NCBI GenBank assembly: GCA_963575645.1 | Contig: OY754464.1 | Span: 6,572,001-6,636,000, forward strand | Length of the DNA stretch: 64,000 bases | Direction of reading: 5' to 3' | Origin: Xanthostigma xanthostigma | Taxonomy: Eukaryota > Arthropoda > Insecta > Raphidioptera > Raphidiidae | Part shown: in pieces, positions 25,161-42,419 of the stretch | How the letters are laid out: every line of letters begins with the position of its first letter | How positions within the stretch are numbered: position 1 is the first letter of the stretch | Program-made: the position numbers and the translations under genes | Notes under the pieces: model-generated | What the model was told of the DNA's origin: nothing | Seen by the model: only the letters and a program-made list of their open reading frames with translations | Database searches by the model: none

Positions 25161-26016
25161 ATTATAGTTTTGTAGCTTAGCAAACAGGCTTTTGGAGTCT
25201 CCGGGTAATCCCAGTCTTACATTTGTGCACTTTCCTTGTAATTTTTTTTTACTAAGTGCATTTTTTCAATAAGCACGGGTGTAAGAGTAACTTTTTTATA
25301 TATACTTAAGTATGTATTTTATTTCTTTTTGATACAATGAAATAATTTTGTGTTTGTGTAATAAACAACTGAAATACTAGAAAAGGTGTACCTATATTTT
25401 TCCGTTATTTTTGAAATACATATTATGGATAATCAGGAATATAATTGAGATATACTCTTAAAAATGCTGTCAAGTATTATTATTATAGAAAAGCAAATTG
25501 TTCGCTGTTGGTCATTTTATTTATCCGCTATTAAGAGGGGTTTTTTTATGATACAAAAAATGTTTTTTATATAAATCGTAACTGTGCAAATATAACGGTG
25601 TAACAAAATTGTTTTGTAATCTCGTATCAAAAAAAAGCTCACTGTTTTCATATCAATTTTATACTGGCTTTGTGAATAGAGCATAATATTAAAATAAGTT
25701 GTACTAAATATATACATACCGTGAAAGTGACCAATAGTGAGTATGTTTGAAAACAATTCTCTACAAAGTAAATTGCAACTGCCATTCTCAAAAACTACTT
25801 CAACAAAAATATTTTGTACCTTCAATAATGTTAAAAACTAAGTTGATAATAATAGTTACTAATAGTTTTTAATGTTGCAGATTTTTAAGTACGTATACTA
25901 TTTCTGTACAAATGTTATTAAAAATTAAAACAGTTTGATAAGACAAGCAATAAAGAGTAGTATCTGAAACTATTTTGTTATTTATTTATTTCCTTGTAGT
26001 AGGAGAGCTATCAAAC
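25161..26016. other. Intergenic AT-rich DNA
   Basis: No gene. Several AATAAA-like hexamers (25361, 25951) could serve as distal poly(A) signals for the upstream gene. Confidence 0.35.
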
Positions 26017-26024
26017 ATTTTTGG

Positions 26025-26520
26025 TAGTGATGTGCCGGATATCTGAGGGAGAAGAAAGATCCGTATCCGTTAGTTTTGTGGCGGATCTTTTACCTTATTA
26101 ATTTTCAATTCATAGATGAAATTTTATATATATAGGTGATTAGGTAATGAAAACCTGTTAAATTCCATTCGGATTATTTTTTATTTTTTTAAATCGTATT
26201 TGGCACCTTTATATTGCAAACATTTATCGTAGTGAGCACCATACTAATAGTACATAACTTAAAGGTACTAAATCAACTATCTTTATAATGAGATATTGCA
26301 CATCGATCTTTGGAAAGAGACAATATATTATGAGAGTTAACTCTTAGAGGTCAATAACTTTTTCCTATAACAGATAGTGTCTTTCAAAGGTCGATGTGCA
26401 ATATTTACCGCCGCGTACTCTAAGAAATTTAAGATCTGTATCCACGGATCTTGAAACCAAAAATCCGTATTCAGATTCGTATCCGCGGATATACATTTTT
26501 AACGATCCGGCACATTACTA
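26025..26520. mobile_element. hAT-like MITE with 8-bp target duplication ATTTTTGG
   Basis: 496 bp with ends TAGTGATGTGCCGGAT and ATCCGGCACATTACTA, flanked by exact direct ATTTTTGG (26017-26024 and 26521-26528). Eight-base duplications are the hAT mark. Inside are repeated GGATCTT/GATCCGTATCC motifs and an imperfect inverted repeat around CTTTGGAAAGAGAC. No transposase. Confidence 0.9.
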
Positions 26521-26551
26521 ATTTTTGGGTAGGTATTTGAGGCAGCGATAA

Positions 26552-26878
26552 GGCTACGTTCACACCTTGCGGTTTACCGAAACGTTTTTCGTATGCGGTT
26601 TTCATTAGCAAATGCAAACATATACATGTATTCACACTATACGGTAAAACCGAATGCGGTAAAAAAAACAGTTTTGTTTATTTTTGCAGCCGTGTCTTGT
26701 CACTGAAAACCGTGAGCCGCGTACGGCACAAAAAACGAAACGGTCTAGTGGCAATAGCATTTCGATTCTACCGTATAAAAAAAACGTATGAATGTGAATA
26801 CTGAATACGTTTTTACTGTATATGGTAAAATCGTATAAGAATTCCGAATAGGAAAAACTGTATAGTGTGAACCTAGCC
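26552..26878. mobile_element. PIF/Harbinger-like MITE with TAA target duplication
   Basis: 327 bp with ends GGCTACGTTCACAC and GTGTGAACCTAGCC, flanked by TAA at 26549-26551 and 26879-26881. The interior has many related short motifs of the type ACGGTAAAACCGNATNCGG, which may be subterminal transposase binding sites. It lies only 24 bp beyond the preceding hAT-type duplication. Confidence 0.85.
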
Positions 26879-26881
26879 TAA

Positions 26882-28741
26882 CACTTCTTTTGTTAATGTC
26901 TGAACACAAAATCGAATATAGTACGCGCCACAAATCTAAAGGCTCGGAAGCTAGATGCGTACTCGACAGTACTTTAAAGTAGAAAAGTGACAAAGGCAAC
27001 GAGCAATCACGGCCAACCACCAACGAGCGCACGTTCCGTGCAGGTAGCTGGGAGGTGGTGGGAGTTTTAACGGCTCTAAAATGTGCCTTTGCGACGCTGT
27101 TTGCGACTAAATTCCCAGCCTTTTAGATCCGTGGCGAGTATTATGCCTGGCAGACGAGCTGTGGGGCCTAATCAAGCCTTTAATTTTTAACTTTGTGAAA
27201 TTGTATTTGCAAAAAAAGTCCTTGGGGCATTTTGAAATTTAGTATTCATTAAAATAAAAAATAAGCCAGATTATTTAGTCGCGTTTAAATATTTGCCAGG
27301 TGGGTTTCAAAACTAGGTTGAAGTGTGGGAGAAATCGTATATCGGCGGCTGGCTGAGAATCAATCGCAAATTTGATTTGAGCTGTCGGCTTACAGGCCAG
27401 AATATCACAGAAGCCAGTTTTAAATATGAAAAGCACTTTTATCTTTAAAAATCGCACCAGGAACTCCGATAAATGATCTTAAAAACGTAAATTCACTAAA
27501 CACTCATCAATATTTTAGCTGATTGGAAAAATCACTTACCAAGTTACCATCATGAGGCGCCACTCTCGAGAAACTTGATTTTTCTTTGCGGTCGATTCCT
27601 AATGTAAACTTACTAGAGCTTTCTGAACGTAACTGCGCTTTTGTTTTCACTTATTTCTTTACGTTCACGATTTAAAACCTTTTTGGTTTTAGGCAGTGCC
27701 AAGGCAAGATTCTGATTTCTCGGATGCATTCAAATAAAACAATCATAATAGCATTTCTGATTGCGCCCTTGGCGGAGGCCCCAGTTACAGCGCTGGTTCT
27801 CGCTATTGGATGTTGGTGACAGGAACGGATCTAGGTTTTTCAGGGCTTAGGGCTTATTGAAGTCCAACGGGGCCTCACTTTTTGTTAGATTAAGAATCTT
27901 TAAATTGAGATTTAAAATTAATTTTTAATAACGTCAAAATCATAGTTGAACTTGGTGACTTAATCAAACAAATAATGCTATAAATTCACCCAAAAAATTG
28001 TTAAAATCCACTTGAAAAATATCAGAATTCATTCAAAGAAATAGTCAAATTTCACCAAAGAATGTGTTAAAATGTCAAAAATCACTCAAAACATTGTCAA
28101 CTTTCCCCTAAGAAATTATTAAAATTAACCCAAAAAATTGTCAAAAATCACCCATGACAGAAGTTACACTTTCTCAATTGTTTGTAGAAAAACAAAAAAA
28201 AAAAAAAATTGAAAAATAGGAACCTAACAGTGAAAATTAAGACATTTTTACACAAGAAAATGAACTTTATTAAGTCAACAAAAATTCAGTTGATTATAAA
28301 ATATTCTACCATTTTACACAAAATGTAAATTTTTATTGGAAACGCTTTTAACATTTTTAATCAGTTTTTTACAAACATCAAAAAACTCATTACTTTTATC
28401 TATTACGAGAATCAACTATAATCTACATTATATTGGTGGCAAACAAGATTTTGGACCACAAAACAAAAAACTTCATTCATTTTTAATATTTTGTACTGAA
28501 CTGAAAGCCAATTCACTGGAAATTTTATAAAAGTAAAGACAAATGTATTAAAAACTAAATACATGTCATGTTTTTCTAGGAATTAGTTTCATACATTTTT
28601 TAAAATTCATATTTACACAGCCTCTGTTAATTTTTTGTTCTAAACATGTCTTACTTAAATACCTGACTAAATAGAAATGTTTCAGTCATTTATGTTTGAA
28701 CTTTAAAAAATGTAAGTTTAATTAAGTTTACATTTTTATTT
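26882..28741. other. 3' flank of cathD
   Basis: No gene recognised. From about 27960 to 28150 there is a diffuse tandem repeat of CACCCAAAAAATTGTTAAAAT-like units (period near 30-45 bp). A 14-A run lies near 28193. AATAAA overlaps the cathD stop region on the minus strand, so the 3' UTR may be short. Confidence 0.45.
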
Positions 28742-35420
<6,679 letters not shown>

Positions 35421-35965
35421 TTTGCTTGCACTGAATAATTATTTATAATTGTATCTTTTATGTCTCTCAAACACAAAAGAATCACACTAACAAAGTTATT
35501 ATTGTTATTTATACAGAATTCTGGTATCTCCTATGAACACCGGTCAGCTGACTATTCAAAGACGTCAAGTCAGTATGGCTTCCACCAATCAGAAGAAGCT
35601 ACGAAAATATTGAACGTGATTATCTCTGGTGATTGAACGCGTTTACAGAGCTGAACTGACGTTCATAATTATTATTAATGCAACAAAAAAAAAATTTAAT
35701 ATGGAGTTGTTTCAGGTTGCAAATAATCGTCAAATTAAGTTATTTACGGTTAATTATAACACCACTTCGATAAACTCATAATGAAGTTTACAATGCTCGA
35801 GTCTTTTTCCATTTATTATAGGGCGAATTTGAATTATTCTTTATTGATTCGAAGTTCAAACCAATTTTAATTCTACTCTGACAATCCGCTTTTCAGAAAA
35901 GTGGCCTGTTAATTATCTTCTCTACCGCGAGCTGTCACAATTAACTTGACCTCCAAGTACTAATG
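35421..35965. other. 5' flank of cathD, probable promoter and leader
   Basis: Region upstream (minus strand) of the cathD ATG. A GTCAGCTGAC palindrome is at about 35545-35554 and could be an E-box-type site, but this is only a motif match. No other gene. Confidence 0.35.
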
Positions 35966-36670
35966 GGCTAAGAGCTGGCTACGGAGAAAATGGGTGACTC
36001 GGTCCAGAGCTGAAAATTTGCAGAATAGAGATAGTACAAGTAAGTAGGGAAAAAATTGCCAGAAGGCTAGGCGGAAGATAAAGAGCCGCCAGAAGGCGCT
36101 AATGTTGCGAAAAATCAGTGCACTTCTGGCAATTTCTATACTTATTCTGTAATTCAAAACCAGATTATATATTATATATATTATACATTATATAGTTATA
36201 AGGGCACACTGAAAATTCAAACATGATATAATAATTACATTCGACAAATATTCAAAATTATTAATGACATTTTGATAGAAATAAAATTAAATAAATTACG
36301 TAGTCATAACAACGTAATTTTATTAATGAAAATATATGACGATTAATTTTATTTCTATCAAAATGTCATTAATAATTTTGAATATTTGTCAAATGTAATT
36401 ATTATATCATGTTTGAATTTTCAGTATGCCCTTATAACTATATAATGTATAATATATATAATATATAATCTAGTTTTGAATTACCGAATAAGTATAGAAA
36501 TTGCCAGAAGTGCACTGATTTTTCGCAACATTAGCGCCTTCTGGCGGCTCTTTATCTTCCGCCTAGCCTTCTGGCAATTTTTTCCCTACTTGTACTATCT
36601 CCTATTATTCTGCAAATTTTCAGCTTTGCACCGAGTCACCCATTTTTTCCGTAGCCAGCTCTCCATCTAT
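35966..36670. mobile_element. Long-inverted-repeat element family M3, copy 1 (empty of nested insert)
   Basis: 705 bp made of two inverted arms of about 330 bp. Ends contain GAGCTGGCTACGGAGAAAAT; inner parts contain TTGCCAGAAGGCTAGGCGG and AAACATGATATAATAATTAC. Both arms give the same artificial ORF on opposite strands, starting MNYRISIEIARS, which is not a gene. A second copy in opposite orientation is at 56922-58056. Confidence 0.9.
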
Positions 36671-37415
36671 AACACTATACTGCGGTTCTGAAACAGTAGT
36701 CATTACAGTACGGTTCGCTAAATGGAGCGGCGAAGCAATTATGTATCCCGTTCTACACATAACTCCCGTGTGTGCAATATAGTTCACCGTACAATGTACA
36801 TATTGTGTACATAATCATACATTATTTATTTTCAAGTATTTTTATTTTTTATAATTTGAGTTTGTTTTACAGCAATTTATTTTTACAATTCTTTTTATGT
36901 AATAATAATTCTAAAATAACCATATTATTATAAATAAAATTTTACTAAATATGATTCACGATGAGTCGCACATCCATACATTCACACACGCAAAATAATT
37001 CAACTGTCAGATTTGCCTGACTGAACTTACCTAAGAACACACAAGCAGGCAATTAAAAAAACACTCAAACCTCGCATAAGTAAATTCATTGATTCAAGCA
37101 TATGTTTTATGTACTTATGTTCGCGATTCAATTGTCTCGATACGAGTGAAGGAGCCTGAAAAATATAGCTTTAGTGTGGGATTGTAACTTATGCGAGATT
37201 CTACTGAAAGATGAATGACACAGGCTTTACTGTACACTAACATAATATTTTGAGACGAGTAGGCCATGAAATGGGCTTATGCCTTAAAAGTGATCACACT
37301 AATTCACTAACCACTTACTGAAAATTCTGCACTATAGTAAAAACCAAATTGCCGTGCACAGTAACTATTTTGTTGTAATACTCTTTAATTTATCTAATAT
37401 TAATTGTATTCTATA
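36671..37415. other. Intergenic DNA with a small possible MITE
   Basis: At 37070-37201 the ends CCTCGCATAAGT and ACTTATGCGAGA are inverted, suggesting a 130-bp element. No gene is supported in the rest. Confidence 0.45.
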
Positions 37416-38204
37416 CAATGCGTCCAATAAAGTCTGGAATCTGCCGATTTTTTTTCCTGATTTGTTGGCCCTGGCTTTAGCCTTCAGCCAAACAACTGAC
37501 GGTTGTGTGGAAAAACCCTGAAACCGTCGAACAGTTTTTATTAAAAACTACCTTTTGATGTTATTCAATTGTTTTTTTTTATGACCATGCAGAAGTTATG
37601 ACTTCATAAAAAAAATTTTAAATGGCACCCATCCATTTTTTATTGCTTTTGATAAATCTTGGAATCCTCTACAGTCAACACCAGGCCTGGGAAAATGGCG
37701 GCCCGCAGCACAACTTTGTCCGGCCCGCGAAGCATTTTATAAATTTTAGAAAAATAGTAAAGAAGTAGCAAGGGCCAGAATAGACGAAAAAAGGGCGTAA
37801 GGACCGTGTTTTGAGCGGAAATAGAATGTGAGGACCTTTTTTTTTTGCTCTCCAAATGCGGAAATAGACTGTGAGGCCCTTTTTTTTTGCTCTGCAAAGT
37901 TTTGGCCCGCGGTCAAATTTTCCTTGGCTATGTGGCCCGCGATCAAATTTTCATCAGCTATGTGGCCCGGCGTACAAAAGATTTGTCCACCCCTGGTCTA
38001 CACTGTGTCAAAATTTTGGTATTTTACATAAGAAAATTTCAGAGCAAAAAAATATCGATATCACAACTTCTCCAAGGTCATAAAAAACAGACAATTTGAC
38101 ATCAAATGGTAGCTTTTGACAAAAACTGACACGTTTCGAGGTATTTCCACACAACTGTCAGTTTGGCTGTAATTCGGGTAATTCCAGACTTTTTGGAAGC
38201 ATTG
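37416..38204. mobile_element. Tc1/mariner-like MITE with TA target duplication, carrying a nested hAT-like insert
   Basis: Ends CAATGCGTCCAATAAAGTCT and AGACTTTTTGGAAGCATTG are flanked by TA at 37414-37415 and 38205-38206. Inner inverted sequence includes GTGTGGAAAAACC. A separate 314-bp element sits in its middle at 37682-37995. No transposase remains. Confidence 0.85.
37682..37995. mobile_element. hAT-like MITE nested in the 37416 element
   Basis: Ends CAGGCCTGGGAAAA and TTTGTCCACCCCTG, flanked by 8-bp GTCAACAC and GTCTACAC (one mismatch). Repeated GTGGCCCGCG motifs inside are typical of hAT-type short elements of the CAGGGGTGGGC end class. The duplication and the intact flanks show it inserted after the outer element. 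Confidence 0.85.
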
Positions 38205-38689
38205 TATATGTAAAAATCTGTATTACAACAAAATAGTTATGCAACTATATTATTTAGTGTGCGCGTAGATTTTGTTTTTACTGTAGTTAATGCATTTATC
38301 TATGACGAGGACAAATTTGCTGTGCAGCGTGTGGGCTGTGCTGTACACAAGAAATCTGTTTTCTCGCCTGTACAAAAGTGTCCAAAGCTGAGTGAAATGC
38401 GTCCAATTGTTACCGTTTCCTAGTGCTTTACAATCGATTTTTAAACAAATATATATTGCAGCTCGGCACAAGACTTATTTACACAAATTTTTAACACTGA
38501 ACGATTATCTAAAAGTAGAGATGTTGCAGATGTCTGCATCCGCAACGACTGTCGTTGTCGTTGCTGAGCTTCAGCAGACGCGACGGAAGTCAGAAGAAGA
38601 TTATCGGGGACTTTATCAATTCTGAAATTTTATCTGTGTAAAATTTAATAGTCATCACCCAGAAGTCACATTTATTGTTAAAAATATTA
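38205..38689. other. Intergenic DNA between elements
   Basis: No gene or complete element seen. Short ORFs on both strands are chance. Confidence 0.4.
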
Positions 38690-38835
38690 GCTCTGTTCCA
38701 ATACCTCTGCGAACGGTAATAGTATCGTCACAATCTTGTGCAGTAGCTCAGGTACCGACATAAACAGTTTCGTTTTAGCTACTGCACAAAACTGAGACGA
38801 TAATATTACCATTCGTAGAGAGGTTGGAACAGAGC
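38690..38835. mobile_element. Hairpin MITE family M1, copy 2
   Basis: 146 bp from GCTCTGTTCCAATACCTCTG to its inverse CAGAGC at 38835, flanked by TTA/TAT. It has the same inner AGCTACTGCACAA segment as the copies at 12057 and 49771. Confidence 0.85.
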
Positions 38836-39207
38836 TATTATTATTATTGTCCGCAGACGCCAGTAAATCACACATCTGTAACATTCTTGTTTAAAATAAT
38901 ATATTGAAGCCGGTCTGTTGACGGCAGCACAATACAGCTTTGCTTGCGGTGAGAACAGGTTTTGTATATGGAGACGAAATTAATTTTATAGGGTCTAAGG
39001 AAGGGTAAAATCAATAATGGCGCCACTGTCGAGACGTATTTTTGTTCTCATTTATTATAATGCGATGTTTGGATAAAAATAATCTAAAAATCATAAAAAC
39101 TATACATAAATAATTAAATATACATAATATATTATGCGCTATTTTCGCCACGTTAATTCCAACACACACACACATATATTTGAGATTCTGGCTTGTTATG
39201 ATACAAC

Positions 39208-39752
39208 TAGTGATGTGTCGCTCCTGAGCGAGTCGTTCATAATTTCTCAGAGCGCCATTGCTCTGTACTGAGCTATTCTTTATTGTTGCATTCGCACATT
39301 TGCAGAGCGCACACAGCACAGGCCACAGAGGCACTAGTGACTTTTGCACGTACAGTTACCTTTGCTGAGTCATTTAATGTTGAATGACACACTGGAAGTG
39401 CAATAGTACTAAGCTTACAGTGACTTAAACCATTCACATTGACGTCGTTGACAAAGATATAATATTCTAACAAGAAACATTATTGTTAAGATTTTATTAT
39501 ACTTTACAGTTTATCTGAAATGCGAATAATATAAGATCAGAATCATATTAAAATGAGCTCAGAGCTGAGTGTGTGTATTGTGCTGTGCAATGCTACGTAA
39601 CTCCTGAGCATGCATGATGACAGTTCACAAATCTTGTGTAGTGCGTACTGTCTAGTGTCGCTCCTTTGAACGACTCGCTCTGAGCGACTCTTTTTAGTGA
39701 GCGGAGCGCACGGAGCCAGCTCCCAAGAAAGAGTCGTGTGGACACATCACTA
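39208..39752. mobile_element. hAT-like MITE with exact 8-bp target duplication GATACAAC
   Basis: 545 bp, ends TAGTGATGTGTC and GACACATCACTA, flanked by GATACAAC at 39200-39207 and 39753-39760. Its end sequence resembles the 26025 element. Inside near both ends are GAGCGAGTCGTTC-type motifs and their inverse. No transposase. Confidence 0.92.
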
Positions 39753-39760
39753 GATACAAC

Positions 39761-40442
39761 AATAAAGTCCCCGTCATGACTAAAGTAATCCCTGACACCG
39801 ATCTCTACATGAACTGGATCGACGCTCCTTATGTACTGAATATGGTAAAAGTATTCCGAACTGAAGAGTGCCTCGAAATGATACCAAGCTAGTGCGCTTG
39901 CGCTGGCATAATAGCACACGGTTACTATGGCAACGCATTTTTCCACTTCGATGCGCCGGATGAACCCTTCCGTTCACCACAGCGGCGTCAGCCAGACGTA
40001 TTGAGATCGGTCGTTGCATTATCAAAATCATTCAACCTTTAACTGAAGCCAGATTAATAGAGGGTAATCGTTTACTCATCAATTCCGAGAAAAAAAAACT
40101 GCATTTACATATTTGAATCACGCAAAAATCAATGAGAAAAAACACCAAAAAAGTTAAAAACAATTTGTTAACAAATATTATTAACAGCATCGATAAAATG
40201 AATGCTCTTATGCATGGTCCTTAAATAGATGTATTAAAAACATAATCTATCGATGATCATATTTATTAGTGCGAGAGAGAAGTGCCGCGAGGAGCGAACA
40301 GGGCGACGAACAAAAAGACGAGGTGTTTTAAATACAGTAAAGAAATGAGCAGCGCTTTAAACATTTTTAAAGTGCATAAAAAAGGCACACAAACAAAAGC
40401 TGATTACAGAAAGAAAGGATTTCAGAAAACGTGTCACTGACG
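39761..40442. other. Intergenic DNA between elements
   Basis: No gene seen. ORFs of 83-117 codons on the minus strand have no family motif. Confidence 0.4.
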
Positions 40443-40754
40443 CAGGGGCCCTGCGGAGCGGCGAAATAGCTGGATCGGGCCGATCCAGCTATTTCGCCGC
40501 TTCGGGCAAAATAATATTTGCCGTCTTTTACCCACGCGTTGTTCCATATTCCACATTTTATTTTTGTAATCTACTAAAATATGATGTGAAATTTCAGTGA
40601 TGTCAATAGTAATATACTTATTCTAACAACTTTTGTGTAGGGTGTGGTTTTTTTTTGTTTAACCATCTTTCAAATTTTCGCCGCCGACGCTGCGCCGCCC
40701 TCAATTTTGCCGCCCCGGGTAATTGCCCGGTCCCCCCCCCTAGATCGGGCCCTG
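40443..40754. mobile_element. hAT-like MITE with near-exact 8-bp duplication and a 43-bp palindrome
   Basis: Ends CAGGGGCCCTG and CGGGCCCTG are flanked by CACTGACG (40435-40442) and CACAGACG (40755-40762), one mismatch. The palindrome 40458-40500 has 21-bp perfect arms (GCGGCGAAATAGCTGGATCG and inverse) around one base. The right part is GC-rich with C and G runs. No transposase. Confidence 0.8.
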
Positions 40755-40952
40755 CACAGACGCTCCAAAGCCGACTGAAGGTTTGCGGCTGCACTGGTCT
40801 CCATTACGCGAAACAAACATTTTTGTTTTTCTCTGTCCTTTACCGCTTTACTAAAAATGAATGTATTCATTTATGTGGGTTTGTTCACAGCAAGATATGC
40901 CGTGCCGCTCAACGCTACACTTTTCTCACTATTCACTATAATTTTAGCGTTA

Positions 40953-41373
40953 AGGCCACTTCACACGAGGCTAGAAACGCTGCTAGATTCCTTGCTAGAT
41001 TTGCCTACTAGTTTTCTAGCGCTGGTTTTCTTGATTGCTGTCACACGAGATTATTTTTCAAGCGTGTTTTGTGGATACATCTGGTGCGCGCGCAGTGACA
41101 GTTCGAATATAAACACAGAGCAAAACGTGTCTGTTGTCTGGCAGGATGACGCCATGTGGGTGTTCAAGTGCCCACGTGAAGATACTGCTTCCTGATTGGG
41201 TCTTGCTCATACCTAGCCGCAAATCTAGCAGGGAAAATAGCCCTTGTTCTAATTTTAAAACCTATCTTCTAAGTTAGCAAGCCAGCCCGCAGTGACGTTT
41301 TTTCTAGCTTCGAACCCAGCCTACCAGCTAGCAGAACTCCTAGCAGCGTTTCTAGCCTCGTGTGAAGCGGCCG
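40953..41373. mobile_element. PIF/Harbinger-like MITE with TTA target duplication
   Basis: Inverted ends contain GGCCACTTCACACGAGGCTA (left) and its near inverse on the right, with TTA at 40950-40952 and 41374-41376. Internally CTAG-containing motifs such as TTTCTAGC and TTGCTAGA recur many times, a candidate array of transposase binding sites. No transposase. Confidence 0.75.
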
Positions 41374-41781
41374 TTATGAATAACTTCTCAACGATTATTT
41401 ACTGATAACGAGCAAGTTTATCATTTTGAATACTGATGTCGATGTGTTGTCAGGTTGACTTACATAAATAAATCTTTACACAATTTCAATTAAGCTAAAA
41501 TGCGATATTGTGTAAATTTTTGGGACTTACATACAGTTTTTATAACTTAAGCAAAGAATGAAACTGTAATGTTTGAATAGCAATGGATGATTGGTTGATC
41601 GAGAAGTGTTAAAAAAAAAACGATCACACATATTTGTAATCAAATGAATGATTGTTTCATCTCACAATAAATAACTATTTGTTATAATTTGCATATTATA
41701 TAATTCAAATGTCAACATAATTCATTCAAAAAAAAAAAAAAAAAGGAGAGCAGGAAATTGCGTAATACTTGTTTCCATATG
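41374..41781. other. Intergenic AT-rich DNA
   Basis: No gene seen. An A-run of 18 bases is near 41730. Confidence 0.4.
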
Positions 41782-42027
41782 AAGGGTACACGGGAAGAAG
41801 GCGATTTGTCAGTAAAAATTCGAAATTAATTTTTTTATGCCATCTTGTAGCCAAAAGTCGTACCTTTCTGTTGGTGTATTCATTTTAGACAAGAATACGC
41901 TAGGTCAAAAGTTATAAGCGTTGAAAGAAATCCATCAGCAAGTAAATGGTACGATCTTAAACACTTCAAAATGCTCTCCTGCACAATTTACATTTTTTGA
42001 CAAACCGCCTTCTTCCCGTGTACCCTT
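41782..42027. mobile_element. Short inverted-repeat element (AAGGGTACACGGGAAGAAGG ends)
   Basis: About 246 bp with terminal inverted repeats of about 28 bp, left AAGGGTACACGGGAAGAAGG and right inverse, followed inward by TTGTCAGTAAAAAT and its inverse. ATATG flanks both sides with one extra base on the right, so the duplication length is not certain. Confidence 0.75.
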
Positions 42028-42083
42028 AATATGTAAATTCCTATTTAGATTGAAAACTGCACTGTACACCTCATATTCTATAA

Positions 42084-42419
42084 CAGCGGTGCCCAAACTG
42101 TGGTTGGCGAGCCGCATGCAGCTTTTTAAGAGGTTTAATTGTGACTCAACTAATAAATAAAAAATATTTATTGTTTTTAAAAATCTTGTAAATATACAGG
42201 CCACACAGGAGATGATTCGTTCGGTTCATTTCGACATCCTTCGGTACAACTTTCACAACCTAGGTAAAATTATTTCAATCTAGTATAAGAACCTTCTCTT
42301 GTAGGTTTCTATTTTATCATCTGCGTATTCAATGATATGAAATATCATTGATTTTTTTTGTATTTTTATACCAAGAACTTTAGGTGTGACTTTTACTGCA
42401 AAAAGTCTGGGCACCCCTG
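42084..42419. mobile_element. hAT-type MITE remnant (CAGNGGTGCCC ends)
   Basis: Left end CAGCGGTGCCCAAACTGTGG and right end AAAAGTCTGGGCACCCCTG are the common hAT-type ends. Flanking octamers match only partly, so the duplication has decayed or the boundary is off. No ORF. Confidence 0.6.

Noticed and set aside
27960..28160. Regular satellite array in the cathD 3' flank
   Set aside because: The CACCCAAAAAATTG-like units are irregular in length and too diverged to call a satellite.
35960..36691. Two ORFs with the same protein start MNYRISIEIARS on opposite strands
   Set aside because: They arise from the two inverted arms of the M3 element and end at arm boundaries. There is no family similarity or codon evidence.
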